A stretch of DNA of 64,000 bases from Pseudomonadota bacterium (lineage in GTDB: Bacteria > Desulfobacterota > Desulfobacteria > Desulfobacterales > Desulfolunaceae): positions 1 through 64,000 of the forward strand of contig JAHIRD010000106.1 in NCBI GenBank assembly GCA_018818835.1, given 5' to 3'. Below, piece after piece: positions 43,431 through 53,646 of this stretch (its first letter is position 1; the number at the start of each line of letters is the position of its first letter). The notes below the pieces were generated by a model, which saw nothing but the letters and a program-made list of their open reading frames with translations, ran no database searches and was not told the origin of the DNA. The position numbers and the translations under genes were made by a program.

Positions 43431-44230
43431 AGCGGTTTAAAGCGGCTGTTGTTCAGTTTGATGTGGTTCTTGGAAAGGTTGAGGACAATGTGAATACGGT
43501 GATGGCACAGTTGCAAGACCTTGAAGGCCGAGGGCCGGATCTTGTTCTTTTGCCCGAGATGTGGTCTTGCGGTTTTGATCATGATCATCTGAAACGCCAT
43601 GGGGAAAAAACACCGGGTATTCTAAAAGCCCTGTGCCGGGTTGCCGCTGAAAAGCATATGGCCATTGCAGGCTCATTGCCAGAGATTCTGGAAGACTCGG
43701 TGGCCAATACGTTTTATCTGATCGGTCCGGACGGACAGATCAGGGCGGATTATCGTAAAATCCATCTGTTTACACCGGGCAGGGAGCATTGCTATTTCAG
43801 TGCCGGAAACAGGCCCGGCCTGGCGGACCTTTCTGTGGGACGGATGGGCCTGATCACCTGCTATGATTTGCGTTTTCCGGAACTTTCCCGGTCCCTCACC
43901 CTGAACGGGATTGAATGCCTTCTTGTGGCTGCCCAGTGGCCCCGTGTCCGTTCAGAACACTGGGATGTGCTTCTGCGGGCCAGGGCCATTGAAAACCAGG
44001 TGTTTGTTCTTGCTGCCAACCGCTGTGGATCGGATCCGAATCTGGAATACGCAGGCAGATCTCAGATGATTACTCCCTGGGGAGAGGTGCTTGTAAGGGC
44101 AGGGGAGCAGGAGGAACTTCTTTGGGCAGATATTCTCCCCGAGGAGCTTGAACGGGCAAGGCAGACCATCCCTTGCCTTGCGGACAGGGTACCTTTGGCC
44201 TACCGGGGACGTGAACAGGACGAGGGATGA
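43427..44230 (+). CDS. Carbon-nitrogen hydrolase (omega-amidase-like)
   Basis: A 267-aa nitrilase-superfamily enzyme with the full catalytic triad: E44 in LLPEMWS, K111 in DYRKIHLF and C145 in LITCYDLRFPEL. It most resembles omega-amidases, which hydrolyse 2-oxoglutaramate or 2-oxosuccinamate, but the substrate is not certain. It is joined by 4-bp ATGA overlaps to the ComF-like gene before it and the PgeF-like gene after it, which points to strict co-translation. Confidence 0.88.
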   Translation: MKRFKAAVVQFDVVLGKVEDNVNTVMAQLQDLEGRGPDLVLLPEMWSCGFDHDHLKRHGEKTPGILKALCRVAAEKHMAIAGSLPEILEDSVANTFYLIGPDGQIRADYRKIHLFTPGREHCYFSAGNRPGLADLSVGRMGLITCYDLRFPELSRSLTLNGIECLLVAAQWPRVRSEHWDVLLRARAIENQVFVLAANRCGSDPNLEYAGRSQMITPWGEVLVRAGEQEELLWADILPEELERARQTIPCLADRVPLAYRGREQDEG

Positions 44231-44994
44231 TGATAGAGACACGGACAAAGGGGCTTGTATACTATCAATACCCGCACCTTAAAGGGCAAACCGGTTTGTT
44301 TCACGGCCATTTTACCCGGATGGGCGGGGTCAGTGAGGGGCTGTTTTCAGCATTGAATGTCAGTGGGGACATGGGTGATCGTGGGTCCCATGTCCGGGAA
44401 AACAGAAGGCGTCTGACCGATCTTTTTACGGCAGGTCGCCTGGTGAGTCTCAAACAGGTTCATGGGCTCGACGTGGCCCTGTGGAGCAGGGACGCGGTAC
44501 CCCAGGACGGTCCGGTTGAAGCTGATGCGGTTTTGACCGACGAAAAAGGGGTGCTTCTTATGATTCAAACCGCAGATTGTCAGGCTGTGATGCTTCATGA
44601 TCCGATTCGAAGGGTGATCGGGAATATCCATTCGGGCTGGCGAGGGAGCATCGGTAATATTATCGGAAAAACCATCCGGGCCATGGTTGACCGGTTTGGT
44701 TCGTCTCCAGGTGACATTCTGGCCGGAGTGGGGCCCTCCCTTGGTCCATGCTGTGCTGAATTTGTAAATTACAGGGAAGAACTCCCTGAACGATATTGGA
44801 TGTATAAAGATAACAAAGACCATGTTGATTTCTGGGCGCTCAGTCGTGACCAGCTCATGGCCGAGGGGCTTGCTCAAGGAAATATTGTCTTGAGTCGTCT
44901 GTGCACACGGTGTAACAAGGATTTGTTTTTTTCGTATAGACGGGATAAACTGACGGGACGTCTGGCCAATGTAATTGGTCTTTGTTCAGAATAA
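44227..44994 (+). CDS. pgeF: PgeF-type multicopper/laccase-domain protein
   Basis: A 255-aa protein of the YfiH/PgeF (polyphenol oxidase-like) family, whose E. coli member edits peptidoglycan by removing L-Ser wrongly built into muropeptides. Landmarks: HFTRMGGVSEGLFSALNVS, LVSLKQVHGLDVALW, TADCQAVMLHD with the metal-ligand Cys, and IHSGWRGSIGNII with a His ligand, then GPSLGPCCAEF. Starts with a 4-bp overlap on the amidase gene. A second Met is available one codon later. Confidence 0.92.
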   Translation: MMIETRTKGLVYYQYPHLKGQTGLFHGHFTRMGGVSEGLFSALNVSGDMGDRGSHVRENRRRLTDLFTAGRLVSLKQVHGLDVALWSRDAVPQDGPVEADAVLTDEKGVLLMIQTADCQAVMLHDPIRRVIGNIHSGWRGSIGNIIGKTIRAMVDRFGSSPGDILAGVGPSLGPCCAEFVNYREELPERYWMYKDNKDHVDFWALSRDQLMAEGLAQGNIVLSRLCTRCNKDLFFSYRRDKLTGRLANVIGLCSE

Positions 44995-45008
44995 TGGAAG
45001 AATAAATT

Positions 45009-45806
45009 ATGGCACAGGAAAACGTTGAAATTTTGTGGAACAGGTCCGTGTCCCCATCGGTGATGCATATGGGCCTTTCGAGTAAAACATCCTGCATTCA
45101 TGCCTTGCCGGGGCAGTTTGTGATGTTAAGGACAGATCATACAAAGGACCCTCTTTTAAGACGGCCCTTTTCCATTCATCAGGTCATCCGTGAGAATGGA
45201 CGCTGTGTGGGGCTCGAACTTCTGTATAAAGTGGTGGGGCCCGTGACGGAACGCATGGCCCGGATGAAGGAAAAACAGGTCATGGACCTGGTGGCTCCCC
45301 TTGGGAAGGGCTTTGACCTGCCCGAAAAAAGCCGAAACGTTTTTATTGTAGGGGGAGGCATTGGTATTGCCCCTCTGGTTTATCTTGGATCATGGTTGCT
45401 TGAAAACGGACTGGAACCGGAAAATTGTCAGGTCTTTATCGGAGGGCGATCCCATGGGGACGTCCTGTGTGCAGATCTGTTTGAAGCCATGGGAATGGTG
45501 GTTCATAGGGCAACCGATGACGGCAGTCTGGGTCTCAAGGGCCGTGTAACGGATCTGATTGAAAAGCGTCTTGAAATCGAGGTGCCGGATATGATCTATG
45601 CCTGCGGACCCCATCCCATGCTTAAGGCTGTGGCAGCATTGTCTGAAAAAAAGAAGGTGTCCTGTCAGCTTTCCGTGGAAACCCTCATGGCCTGCGGCAT
45701 ATGTGCCTGTATGGGATGTGCGGTTGAACCACGGGAAAATGTCGGCGGGTATAAGCATGTCTGCAAAAACGGGCCTGTTTTTGGAGCCCATGAACTGAAA
45801 TGGTAG
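45009..45806 (+). CDS. pyrK: Dihydroorotate dehydrogenase electron-transfer subunit
   Basis: PyrK passes electrons from dihydroorotate oxidation (PyrD of class 1B) to NAD through FAD and a 2Fe-2S cluster. The 265-aa protein has the flavodoxin-reductase fold with LLRRPFSIHQV for FAD, VGGGIGIAPLVYLG for NAD, and the C-terminal cluster motif METLMACGICACMGCAV plus a later Cys (HVCKNGP). No pyrD lies beside it, unlike the usual pyrK-pyrD pairing; it is followed 8 bp later by selD. A generic NAD-reducing flavoprotein subunit is an alternative. Confidence 0.87.
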   Translation: MAQENVEILWNRSVSPSVMHMGLSSKTSCIHALPGQFVMLRTDHTKDPLLRRPFSIHQVIRENGRCVGLELLYKVVGPVTERMARMKEKQVMDLVAPLGKGFDLPEKSRNVFIVGGGIGIAPLVYLGSWLLENGLEPENCQVFIGGRSHGDVLCADLFEAMGMVVHRATDDGSLGLKGRVTDLIEKRLEIEVPDMIYACGPHPMLKAVAALSEKKKVSCQLSVETLMACGICACMGCAVEPRENVGGYKHVCKNGPVFGAHELKW

Positions 45807-45813
45807 GACGACC

Positions 45814-46872
45814 ATGACAGAGCAAAGCCATAAAAACGCCTATGAGCTGACCTCACGGGTCAGGGCAGCGGGCTGAGCGGCGAAAATTGATCCAGGGGTC
45901 CTGGAGAGAGTTGTCAGTGGATTGAAGGTCAAGGGGCATCCTGATCTTCTGGTTGGTCTGGGCAAACCGGACGATGCGGGGGTGATGAAAATCACCGACG
46001 ACATCGCCCTGATCCAGACCCTTGATTTTTTGACGCCCATAACGGATTCGCCCTTTGATTTCGGCCGGATTGCCGCGGCAAACTCCTTGAGTGATGTCTA
46101 TGCCATGGGCGGGGTCCCCTTGACCGCCATGAATATTGTCTGTTTTTCCGTGGATGAATTTCCCGAAGAAGTCTTGGCGGAAACGCTGGCCGGAGGGCTG
46201 GAGAAAATTCATGAGGCAGGGGCTGTACTCGTGGGCGGACACAGTGTGGATGACAGGGAGTTCAAATACGGCCTTTCCGTGACCGGAAAAGTCCACCCCA
46301 GCCGGGTGCTGACCAATCATGGGGCCCGGGACGGAGATGTTTTGATCCTCACCAAACCTTTGGGCACGGGTGTTCTGGCCACGGCCATCAAAGGGAAGTT
46401 CGCCGATGCAAAGGCCGTAAGAATTCTGGTTGAAACCGCAGCCACCCTGAACCGGGGAGCCGCAGAGGTCATGGCCCGTTTTCATGTGACGGCTTGTACG
46501 GATGTAACGGGTTTCGGGCTGGTGGGCCATGTTCTGGAAATGGCCACCGGCGGAAAAAAAAATATTGTCATTCACAGCAGGGCCGTTCCCTTGATTGAAA
46601 AGGCCAAGGAATATGCGGCCATGGGCCTTATCCCTGGGGGTGCATATAAAACCCGGGGGTTTTGTGAACATAAAATCAGCATCGGGAGGTCGGTGGAGGC
46701 TGTTACTGTGGATCTTCTTTTTGATCCACAGACATCAGGAGGCCTGATCATTGCCCTGCCCGAAGCCGAGGCCCGGGATTGCCTTGACAGGATGAACGAT
46801 CAGGGAATTTTTGCTGCCATCATCGGAGAGGTTTCAGGGGGCCATATTCAGGGTTTTGTCCAAATCGTCTGA
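45814..46872 (+). CDS. selD: Selenophosphate synthetase with in-frame UGA (selenocysteine)
   Basis: SelD makes selenophosphate from selenide and ATP. The frame runs from ATG 45814 through TGA at 45874-45876 (residue 21) to 46872, 352 aa. The local sequence RVRAAG-Sec-AAKI aligns with the catalytic Cys17-x-x-Lys20 region of E. coli SelD, so UGA encodes the active-site selenocysteine and K24 the essential lysine. Downstream the enzyme is complete: GKPDDAGVMKI, DFLTPITDSPFDFGRIAAAN, the glycine-rich VLVGGHSVDD and the C-terminal DPQTSGGL. A first start after the UGA would remove the catalytic residues. It lies 8 bp after pyrK. No selA or selB is in the window. Confidence 0.95.
45892..45904 (+). 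promoter_or_regulatory. Candidate SECIS hairpin of selD
   Basis: CCAG-GGGTC-CTGG (optionally closed further by a G-C pair) forms 15 nt after the UGA, with GGUC-like bases in the loop as in bacterial SECIS elements bound by SelB. Flanking pairing is modest by eye, so the full helix needs folding. Confidence 0.55.
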
Positions 46873-47038
46873 AAAACCGTTGAAATGCCTTTTGAAATAG
46901 GCTCTTCACCCCTTTTCTTTGGGGAAATAAAGTACCATATGCTGTGATTAAACATTGACTTGATCAAAATCCTGTGTTAGGTGCTTTTCTTTGTAATTGT
47001 GTTGCAATATTGGTCTTGTGCCCCTCTTAAGGAATAAA

Positions 47039-47257
47039 ATGAAACGAGAGACTGTCCGTGCGATGAAAGATATGGCGTATTACAGCAGTCTCGGGCTTCA
47101 GGTGGCACTTTCAATATTTATCGGCTTGTTTTTCGGACGATGGCTGGATTCAACCTTCGGCACCTCACCTGTCCTGATGATGGTTTTTTTGGGATTCGGT
47201 ATTGCCGCAGGATTTCGAAATATCCTCCTGGCGCTAAAGAAAAGCAAGACAATGTAG
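47039..47257 (+). CDS. atpZ: AtpZ/AtpI-like small membrane protein
   Basis: A 72-aa two-helix membrane protein (about 13-33 and 41-62) of the AtpZ group, which with AtpI assists assembly of the c-ring or ion supply of F-type ATPases. The helices carry GLFFGRWLDSTFGTSPV, a common signature of this family. The ATG at 47039 has AAGGA seven bases upstream. First gene of the atpZ-atpI-atpB-atpE run. A possible TTGACT element lies at 46955, but no good -10 follows. Confidence 0.88.
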   Translation: MKRETVRAMKDMAYYSSLGLQVALSIFIGLFFGRWLDSTFGTSPVLMMVFLGFGIAAGFRNILLALKKSKTM

Positions 47258-47271
47258 GGTAAGGAATTCTC

Positions 47272-47661
47272 ATGTTCAGCGTACAACAACGCATTCTGGA
47301 ATTTGTCACAAAAAGCAACTGGTTTATCTTTGCGGTGAGCAGCGTGCTTGCCCTGGTGAACATGGAGCTTGATTTTGCCTTGGGGATCTTGACCGGTGGG
47401 CTGATTGTGACATTGAATTTCCATCTTCTTGCACGGACATTGAAAAAATCCTTTTCCCCCAGTCACTTGTCCTCGCACAATGTGATTCTTGCCAAGTATT
47501 ATATCCGCTTTGCACTGAGCGGTTTTTTGATTTTTGGTCTTATTTCGAGGCATGTTGTTGATCCGCTGGGGCTTTTGCTGGGGCTTTCAGTTGTGGTTGT
47601 AAGCATCACACTCGCAACGATGTGTGAACTAACGAAACATCTTTTCAGGGAGGCAGTATAG
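47272..47661 (+). CDS. atpI: ATP synthase subunit I-like protein
   Basis: A 129-aa membrane protein with four hydrophobic segments and a basic loop, of the AtpI/ATP synthase I family. AtpI acts as a chaperone for c-ring assembly. It is recognised mostly by position between atpZ and atpB and by its hydrophobic profile; the sequence is weakly conserved as usual for this subunit. It ends 2 bp before atpB. Confidence 0.8.
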   Translation: MFSVQQRILEFVTKSNWFIFAVSSVLALVNMELDFALGILTGGLIVTLNFHLLARTLKKSFSPSHLSSHNVILAKYYIRFALSGFLIFGLISRHVVDPLGLLLGLSVVVVSITLATMCELTKHLFREAV

Positions 47662-47663
47662 GG

Positions 47664-48356
47664 ATGAAACATCCGTTTATGTTCTTGGTCGATTTATTTG
47701 ATGTCAATGGTAGTCTTTATCATTATTCCCATTTATACAAACAGGTGCCTTATACCTGGTTGATCATGATCATTCTGATCGGTCTGGGTGCCCTTGCAAC
47801 CAAAAAAATCTCTCTGGTCCCCTCAAAAGGGCAGAATGTGTTCGAGCTTCTGATCTCGGGACTTGAAGAATTCATGGTGGATATCGTGGGTGAAGAAGGT
47901 CGGTGGTTTCTTCCCCTTGCCGCCACGATTTTTATTTTTATTTTTGTCAGCAACCTTTCAGGACTTATTCCGGGTTTCTTTCCTCCCACGGCAAGTATCA
48001 ACACCAACCTTGGATGTGCTCTGGTTGTTTTCATCTTTACGCACTATCTGGGTGTGAAACATCATGGTGCCCATTATGTCAAACACTTCATGGGGCCGGT
48101 CTGGTGGATGGTTCCGCTGATCATGCCCATTGAAATCATCGGCCACTTGGCCCGCGTTCTGTCCCTGACATTCAGGCTTTTCGGAAACATGGCCGGTCAT
48201 GAGCTGGTTCTGATGATTCTGTTCACCCTGGCAGGCGCTTATTTTGCGCCCCTGCCCATTATGGCTCTGGGTATTTTCGTGGCCTTTGTTCAGGCCTTTG
48301 TTTTCTTTTTGCTTTCGATTATTTATTTTTCAGGATCCATTGAGCACGCTCATTAG
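47664..48356 (+). CDS. atpB: ATP synthase Fo subunit a
   Basis: The stator subunit that forms the ion half-channels of the rotary ATP synthase. The 230-aa protein has five to six membrane helices, the essential arginine R171 in FRLFGNMAGHELVL facing the c-ring, and the periplasmic-side PTASINTNLGCALVVFIFTH segment. Size is standard. It lies between atpI and atpE. No b, delta or F1 genes follow in this window, so the operon is split. Confidence 0.95.
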   Translation: MKHPFMFLVDLFDVNGSLYHYSHLYKQVPYTWLIMIILIGLGALATKKISLVPSKGQNVFELLISGLEEFMVDIVGEEGRWFLPLAATIFIFIFVSNLSGLIPGFFPPTASINTNLGCALVVFIFTHYLGVKHHGAHYVKHFMGPVWWMVPLIMPIEIIGHLARVLSLTFRLFGNMAGHELVLMILFTLAGAYFAPLPIMALGIFVAFVQAFVFFLLSIIYFSGSIEHAH

Positions 48357-48457
48357 GATCTTTGAAAACAAAGATATTTAAGGATTCACAGTGCATGGCT
48401 TTAGATAATTATGGGATATTGGAAGAAGCCAAGTAAATAACTTATATTTATTCATGA

Positions 48458-48748
<291 letters not shown>

Positions 48749-48775
48749 AATTTAGGGTTTTTCAAGAACGATTTT

Positions 48776-48815
48776 AAGGGTCATGCTTTTTTACAAGGCA
48801 TGGCCCTTTTTTTTG
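48776..48815 (+). terminator. Terminator of the Fo operon
   Basis: The stem AAGGGTCATGC / GCATGGCCCTT, with one wobble pair, is followed by a long T run. It lies 28 bp past the atpE stop. Confidence 0.88.
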
Positions 48816-48830
48816 GGGAAAAGGGTTTTT

Positions 48831-48857
48831 GGTGGACTGGGTGGACGGAGTGGACAA
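48831..48857. repeat. Short GTGGAC array (three 9-bp units)
   Basis: GTGGAC recurs at 48832, 48841 and 48850 with a 9-bp period, in the gap after the atpE terminator. It is the same family as the arrays at 5486-5548 and 42521-42556. Confidence 0.8.
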
Positions 48858-48988
48858 AAAGGGGCTTGACCCTTTGGGTCTTCACGATTATAGTAATGCT
48901 GTCATATTTTCGCCTGATTCCCATGTAATAAAGTCGGTTTAAGTTGTTATTTCAGAACGATTTGTCTGTATTTAAGGAGATCGTATTC

Positions 48989-49735
48989 ATGCCTTACCTG
49001 AGGTTGATGTACGGAAGTAAATTTATTGATCAGTATGCCATCGAATTCGGTAGCCCATTGACCATCGGCCGCAAGGATACGAACCATATCGTGATAAACA
49101 ATCTTGCGGTATCCGGTATGCATGCCCGAATCGAATCCAACAAGGACGGAATTTTTCTTATCGATCTTGAAAGCAAAAACGGGACATTTGTCAATGGAAA
49201 AACAACCATTAAATGCCAGTTGAAAGATGGTGATGAGATTGTCGTCGGTAAACACAAAATGTTTTATTCCGAAGCCGAAGGAGGGAAACGGACCTCCAGT
49301 ATGACGTCGGCCATAGCACCCTCAGCCAATGGTCTGGATGAGACCATGGTCCTGGATACGAGCAAACATCGGGCCATGATTTCCAGTATTCTGACTGGGG
49401 CTGTTCCGGGGAAGGGTGGAAAACGAAAATCTCCAATTCCAGTGCTTCTTTATATGAAGGGCGGAAGCGGTAAGGTGGTTCTTCGTAATAAATTCACCCG
49501 GATCGGGAAGGAAAAGTCTAATGATATCGTGGCCAAAGGGCTGTTTGTCGGAGCCAGGGCCGCAACGGTCACCAAGCGGAATGATGGCTATTATGTGACA
49601 CATATGAACGGTCTGTCCCGAACCCGGATCAACGGGAAAAAGATAAATACAGCCCAGAAACTGGAACATGGAGATATCCTGTCCTTGGGAACGCTTAGAA
49701 TGAAATTCCTGTCAAAACCCAAAAAGGCATCATGA
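48989..49735 (+). CDS. Double FHA-domain protein
   Basis: A 248-aa soluble protein with two forkhead-associated phosphothreonine-binding domains. The first (about 5-95) has PLTIGRKDTNHIVI, SGMHARIE and SKNGTFVNG, all canonical. The second (about 150-245) is divergent (FTRIGKEKSNDIVA, RTRINGKKI) and lacks the usual SxxH. A low-complexity linker joins them. It likely reads phosphorylation from Ser/Thr kinases, none of which is nearby. The ATG at 48989 has AAGGAG; the longer frame from 48944 is rejected. It ends 12 bp before the uvrA stop on the other strand. Confidence 0.85.
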   Translation: MPYLRLMYGSKFIDQYAIEFGSPLTIGRKDTNHIVINNLAVSGMHARIESNKDGIFLIDLESKNGTFVNGKTTIKCQLKDGDEIVVGKHKMFYSEAEGGKRTSSMTSAIAPSANGLDETMVLDTSKHRAMISSILTGAVPGKGGKRKSPIPVLLYMKGGSGKVVLRNKFTRIGKEKSNDIVAKGLFVGARAATVTKRNDGYYVTHMNGLSRTRINGKKINTAQKLEHGDILSLGTLRMKFLSKPKKAS

Positions 49736-49746
49736 TCTTCAGCGAG

Positions 49747-52584
49747 TTATACGAACAGGTGTTTCAGGAAATGTCCGGTATGGGATGCCGCACATCGAAT
49801 AATGGTTTCAGGTGCTCCCATGGCCACAATATAGCCCCCTTCATCCCCCCCCTCGGGGCCGATATCAATGATATGATCGGCACACTTGATAACATCCAGA
49901 TTATGCTCGATGACAATAACCGTATTCCCCGCATCCACAAGTCTGTTCAAAACAGACAGTAGTTTTCTGATGTCTTCGGTGTGAAGGCCTGTGGTGGGTT
50001 CATCTAAAATATAAACGGTTCGGCCCGTGTCTTTTTTCCCCAGTTCCTTGGCCAGCTTGATACGTTGGGCTTCTCCTCCTGAAAGTGTGGTGGCGGGCTG
50101 GCCCAGATGGATATACCCCATACCCACGTCCTTGAGGGTTTCGAGTTTCTCACGGATGGCGCTGATGGGGGCGAAAAAAGAAAGGGCCTGGTTCACCGTC
50201 ATATCCAGAACATCCGCAATGGTTTTCCCCTTGTACCTGATTTCCAGAGTCTCCCTGTTGTACCGTTTCCCCCGGCAGACATCGCACGGGACATAGACAT
50301 CCGGAAGAAAGTGCATTTCAATCTTGATGATGCCGTCACCGGTGCAGGCCTCACATCGACCTCCCTTGACATTGAAGCTGAATCGACCGGCTTTGAAACC
50401 CCGGGCCCGGGAGTCCTGGGTTTTTGAAAACAGATCACGGATAAAGGAAAAGATACCGGTATAGGTTGCCGGGTTGGAACGGGGTGTTTTGCCGATGGGG
50501 GACTGGTCAATGTCAATGACCTTGTCAATCCGTTCGATTCCCGTGATCCTGTCATGGGCTCCTGCTGTGATTTTGGCTTGGTAAAGATGCTGGGCCAGGA
50601 CCCGATAAAGCGTCATCAGGATCAGTGAGGATTTCCCCGAGCCGGAGACACCGGTGACACAGGTAAAGCAACCCGTAGGAAAAGCCACATCAATGCCTTT
50701 GAGGTTGTTTTCCCGTGCCCCGTAAAGTGTGATGTCACCTTTGTCTGTGGGCCGTCTGTTTTCGGGAATGTGAATTTTTTTTCTCCCGGAAAAATATTGG
50801 CCGGTCAGGGATCGTTCATCCACAAGCAGTTTATCCGGTTTGCCTGAAAATATCACCTCGCCCCCATGAACACCGGCACCGGGCCCCATATCTATGACGT
50901 AGTCCGATGAAAGAATGGTTTCCTCGTCATGTTCAACAACCAGCACTGTGTTTCCAAGATCCCGGATTTGTTTGAGGGTGGAAAGGAGCCTGAGATTATC
51001 ACGCTGGTGAAGTCCGATGCTGGGCTCATCAAGCACATAAAGGACCCCGCTTAGTTTGGAGCCGATCTGGGTCGCAAGACGGATACGCTGGTTTTCACCC
51101 CCGGATAGTGTCCCGGCTGGCCGGTCCAGGGTCAGGTATTTTAATCCAACATTCTGGAGAAAGCTCAGTCGATTTTTGATTTCCGCCAGGATCGTCTCTG
51201 AAATAGCCAGTTTTTTTCCTGAAAGATGGAGTTCCTGCATAAAAGAAATGGCATGCGAGATGGGTAGGGCCGTAAACTCGGGAAGGGTGAGGCCACCGAC
51301 ATGGACCGAACGTCCGGCAGAATTCAGACGGGTTCCATGGCATTGGGGGCAGGGCCTGAAACTGATGAACTGCCTTATATCATCCCTGGATCTGGCAGCG
51401 GCTTCCTCCTTTAAGCGTTTTTCAAGGCCCGTGATGATGCCTTCATACACTTTTTTATAGGTGACCCTTCGGCCGTCCCTCTCAAAATAAAAGGGTATTT
51501 CCTCATCTCCGGAACCGTGCATGATCAGCGCCTTGAAGCTGTCAGGAAGGTCTTTGTAGGGCGTGTTCATGTTTACCTGATAGTGTGAGGTCAGGGCATC
51601 AAGAAATTCGAAGAATTGCATGGATTCCCGATTGGACCAGGGAACAACAGCTCCTTCACGTAAGGAGAGTTCGGGGTTGGGAACCAGAAGATCCGGGTCA
51701 AAATCCGTTGTTGTGCCTAATCCTTCACAGGCTGAACAGGCACCCTGGTGGGAGTTGAACGAAAAACTGGCAGGGCTCAGATCAGGGAAAGGCTCTCCGC
51801 AATCAGGACAGGCGGCTTTTTCAGAGAAGGATAACTCACGCACTGGGGCATGGGTTTCATGGTCAAGAATGGAAACCATTGCAAATCCCAGGGACTGGGC
51901 CAGGGCCAGTTCAAGGGAATCGGCCAGTCTGTTCTGGATGGAGTCCTTGACAACCAGGCGATCAATGATCAGATCCACCGGAAGTTTGAATAACTTGTCC
52001 GGATCCTTGATATCATCAATTTCAATCATCCGGTCCTTTTGTCTCAGGCGGGTAAATCCGTTTTTCTTAAGCCCCTTGAGGTGTTTTTCAGGGTCTTGTA
52101 TGTCATTTGCCTTGATGGGGGAAAGGATGATGATTCTGGTGCCTTCCGGCAGGGTCAAAACCTGATCGATAATCTGATCCAAGGCTTGGGAAAGGATTTC
52201 CGTGCCGCACAGATGGCAATGGGGGGTTCCGACCCGTGCATACAAAAGCCGAAGATAATCATAGATTTCTGTCACGGTTCCCACGGTTGACCGGGGATTG
52301 TGGCTGACGGATTTTTGCTCGATGGCAATGGCAGGAGACAGTCCGTCAATGGAATCCACATCGGGTTTTTCCATGCGCCCTAAAAATTGACGGGCGTAAG
52401 TGGACAGCGATTCCACATAACGGCGCTGGCCTTCGGCATAGAGCGTGTCAAAGGCCAGTGACGATTTACCTGATCCTGAAAGACCGGTAATAACAACCAG
52501 TTTGTTCCGTGGAAACGAAAGATCAATATTTTTAAGGTTATGCTGCCGCGCTCCTCGGATAACGATCTTATCTGAAAAATTCAT
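49747..52584 (-). CDS. uvrA: Excinuclease ABC subunit A
   Basis: The DNA damage sensor of nucleotide excision repair. The 945-aa protein has two ABC ATPase modules with Walker [11 protein letters not shown] (near the N-terminus) and [10 protein letters not shown] (about 645), signature motifs [14 protein letters not shown] and [16 protein letters not shown], and CxxC zinc pairs ([24 protein letters not shown] and CDVCRG). Size is standard. The ATG at 52584 ([17 protein letters not shown]) is the family start; a frame 20 codons longer overlaps pdxA. It starts 8 bp after the pdxA stop on the same strand. Confidence 0.96.
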   Translation of the reverse strand: MNFSDKIVIRGARQHNLKNIDLSFPRNKLVVITGLSGSGKSSLAFDTLYAEGQRRYVESLSTYARQFLGRMEKPDVDSIDGLSPAIAIEQKSVSHNPRSTVGTVTEIYDYLRLLYARVGTPHCHLCGTEILSQALDQIIDQVLTLPEGTRIIILSPIKANDIQDPEKHLKGLKKNGFTRLRQKDRMIEIDDIKDPDKLFKLPVDLIIDRLVVKDSIQNRLADSLELALAQSLGFAMVSILDHETHAPVRELSFSEKAACPDCGEPFPDLSPASFSFNSHQGACSACEGLGTTTDFDPDLLVPNPELSLREGAVVPWSNRESMQFFEFLDALTSHYQVNMNTPYKDLPDSFKALIMHGSGDEEIPFYFERDGRRVTYKKVYEGIITGLEKRLKEEAAARSRDDIRQFISFRPCPQCHGTRLNSAGRSVHVGGLTLPEFTALPISHAISFMQELHLSGKKLAISETILAEIKNRLSFLQNVGLKYLTLDRPAGTLSGGENQRIRLATQIGSKLSGVLYVLDEPSIGLHQRDNLRLLSTLKQIRDLGNTVLVVEHDEETILSSDYVIDMGPGAGVHGGEVIFSGKPDKLLVDERSLTGQYFSGRKKIHIPENRRPTDKGDITLYGARENNLKGIDVAFPTGCFTCVTGVSGSGKSSLILMTLYRVLAQHLYQAKITAGAHDRITGIERIDKVIDIDQSPIGKTPRSNPATYTGIFSFIRDLFSKTQDSRARGFKAGRFSFNVKGGRCEACTGDGIIKIEMHFLPDVYVPCDVCRGKRYNRETLEIRYKGKTIADVLDMTVNQALSFFAPISAIREKLETLKDVGMGYIHLGQPATTLSGGEAQRIKLAKELGKKDTGRTVYILDEPTTGLHTEDIRKLLSVLNRLVDAGNTVIVIEHNLDVIKCADHIIDIGPEGGDEGGYIVAMGAPETIIRCAASHTGHFLKHLFV

Positions 52585-52591
52585 ACCGTGT

Positions 52592-53602
52592 TCAAATACC
52601 TTTTTGGTTAAGGGCCTGGACCGATGCGAGTTTGATGGCTTCAATCAAACTTCCGGGATCGGCTTTACCTGTTCCTGCAATGTTGTAGGCTGTGCCATGG
52701 TCCACAGATGTTCGTATAATGGGAAGGCCCAGGGTGGTGTTTACACCGTCTTTGAAATGAATCATTTTAAAAGGAATGAGACCCTGATCGTGATACATGC
52801 AGACCACCACGTCATAAAGCCCTTCCAGGGCATGATAAAAAACCGTATCAGGAGCCAGAGCATCACTGACATTATACCCTTCTTTTCTGGCCATGTCGAT
52901 GGCCGGTTTGATGATGGTTCTTTCCTGGTCTCCAAAAAGACCCTCTTCTCCGGCATGGGGGTTAAGGGCGGCAACGGCAATACGGGGATTGGCAAGGCCG
53001 AATCGCTCTTTGAGAGCCGTTCCCGTGATCCGGATGGTATCAAGGATTTTTTCCGGGCTAAGCATACCTGCCACCTCATGAAATGGAATGTGAATGGTGA
53101 CAAGGACAACCGAAAGTCTGGTCCCGGCCATCATCATCACGTAGCGATCAGACCCGGTCCGTGATGCAATGAGTTCCGTATGTCCGTGAAATTCAGACCC
53201 GGATTGTTTCATGGAGACTTTGTTGATGGGGCACGTCACCATGGCGTGAATTTTCCCTGCAAGGGCCAGATCCGTGGCCTCCTTAATATAACCTACCATG
53301 GCTTTTCCTGTCCGGACCGTGGGCTTGCCAGGGACAAGTACCCCTGCATCCAGATCGGATAAGGTGAGGATATCCACGCATTCTTTGGAAAAACAACAGT
53401 GTTCCATGGTTGTGACCGGGTTCAGTGAAAGGTTCGAAGTCACATACGTTTTTGCATGCTCAAGAATGCTCAAATCACCAAGGATCACAGGACGACAGCA
53501 GGCATGAACTTCCTTAATGGCCAATGCTTTGAGAAGGATTTCAGGGCCGATGCCCACGGGATCACCCATGGTAATGCCGATGATCGGTAATGTATGTTTC
53601 AT
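52592..53602 (-). CDS. pdxA: 4-hydroxythreonine-4-phosphate dehydrogenase
   Basis: An enzyme of vitamin B6 synthesis (DXP-dependent branch). The 336-aa protein opens PIIGITMGDPVGIGPEILLK and has GHTELIA with a metal-ligand His, NPHAGEEGLFGDQE, and CMYHDQGLIPFKMIHF with another His ligand, plus TSVDHGTAYNIAGTG. The ATG at 53602 has AAAGGA; an upstream in-frame extension is rejected. It lies directly before uvrA. The alternative is the PdxA2-type dehydrogenase, which is similar in sequence. Confidence 0.93.
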   Translation of the reverse strand: MKHTLPIIGITMGDPVGIGPEILLKALAIKEVHACCRPVILGDLSILEHAKTYVTSNLSLNPVTTMEHCCFSKECVDILTLSDLDAGVLVPGKPTVRTGKAMVGYIKEATDLALAGKIHAMVTCPINKVSMKQSGSEFHGHTELIASRTGSDRYVMMMAGTRLSVVLVTIHIPFHEVAGMLSPEKILDTIRITGTALKERFGLANPRIAVAALNPHAGEEGLFGDQERTIIKPAIDMARKEGYNVSDALAPDTVFYHALEGLYDVVVCMYHDQGLIPFKMIHFKDGVNTTLGLPIIRTSVDHGTAYNIAGTGKADPGSLIEAIKLASVQALNQKGI

Positions 53603-53646
53603 AATAGGGTCCTTTGTATGGCGTTGATTATAAGTGATGGCGTTGC

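Noticed and set aside
45853-46671. 272-codon minus-strand frame opposite selD
   Set aside because: Shadow of selD; low complexity with no family resemblance.
45922-46872. selD starting at the first ATG after the UGA
   Set aside because: It would remove the catalytic Sec and Lys and leave an unexplained conserved coding stretch between pyrK and that ATG.
46955-46985. Sigma-70 promoter before atpZ
   Set aside because: TTGACT is present, but the bases at 17 bp spacing do not resemble a -10 element.
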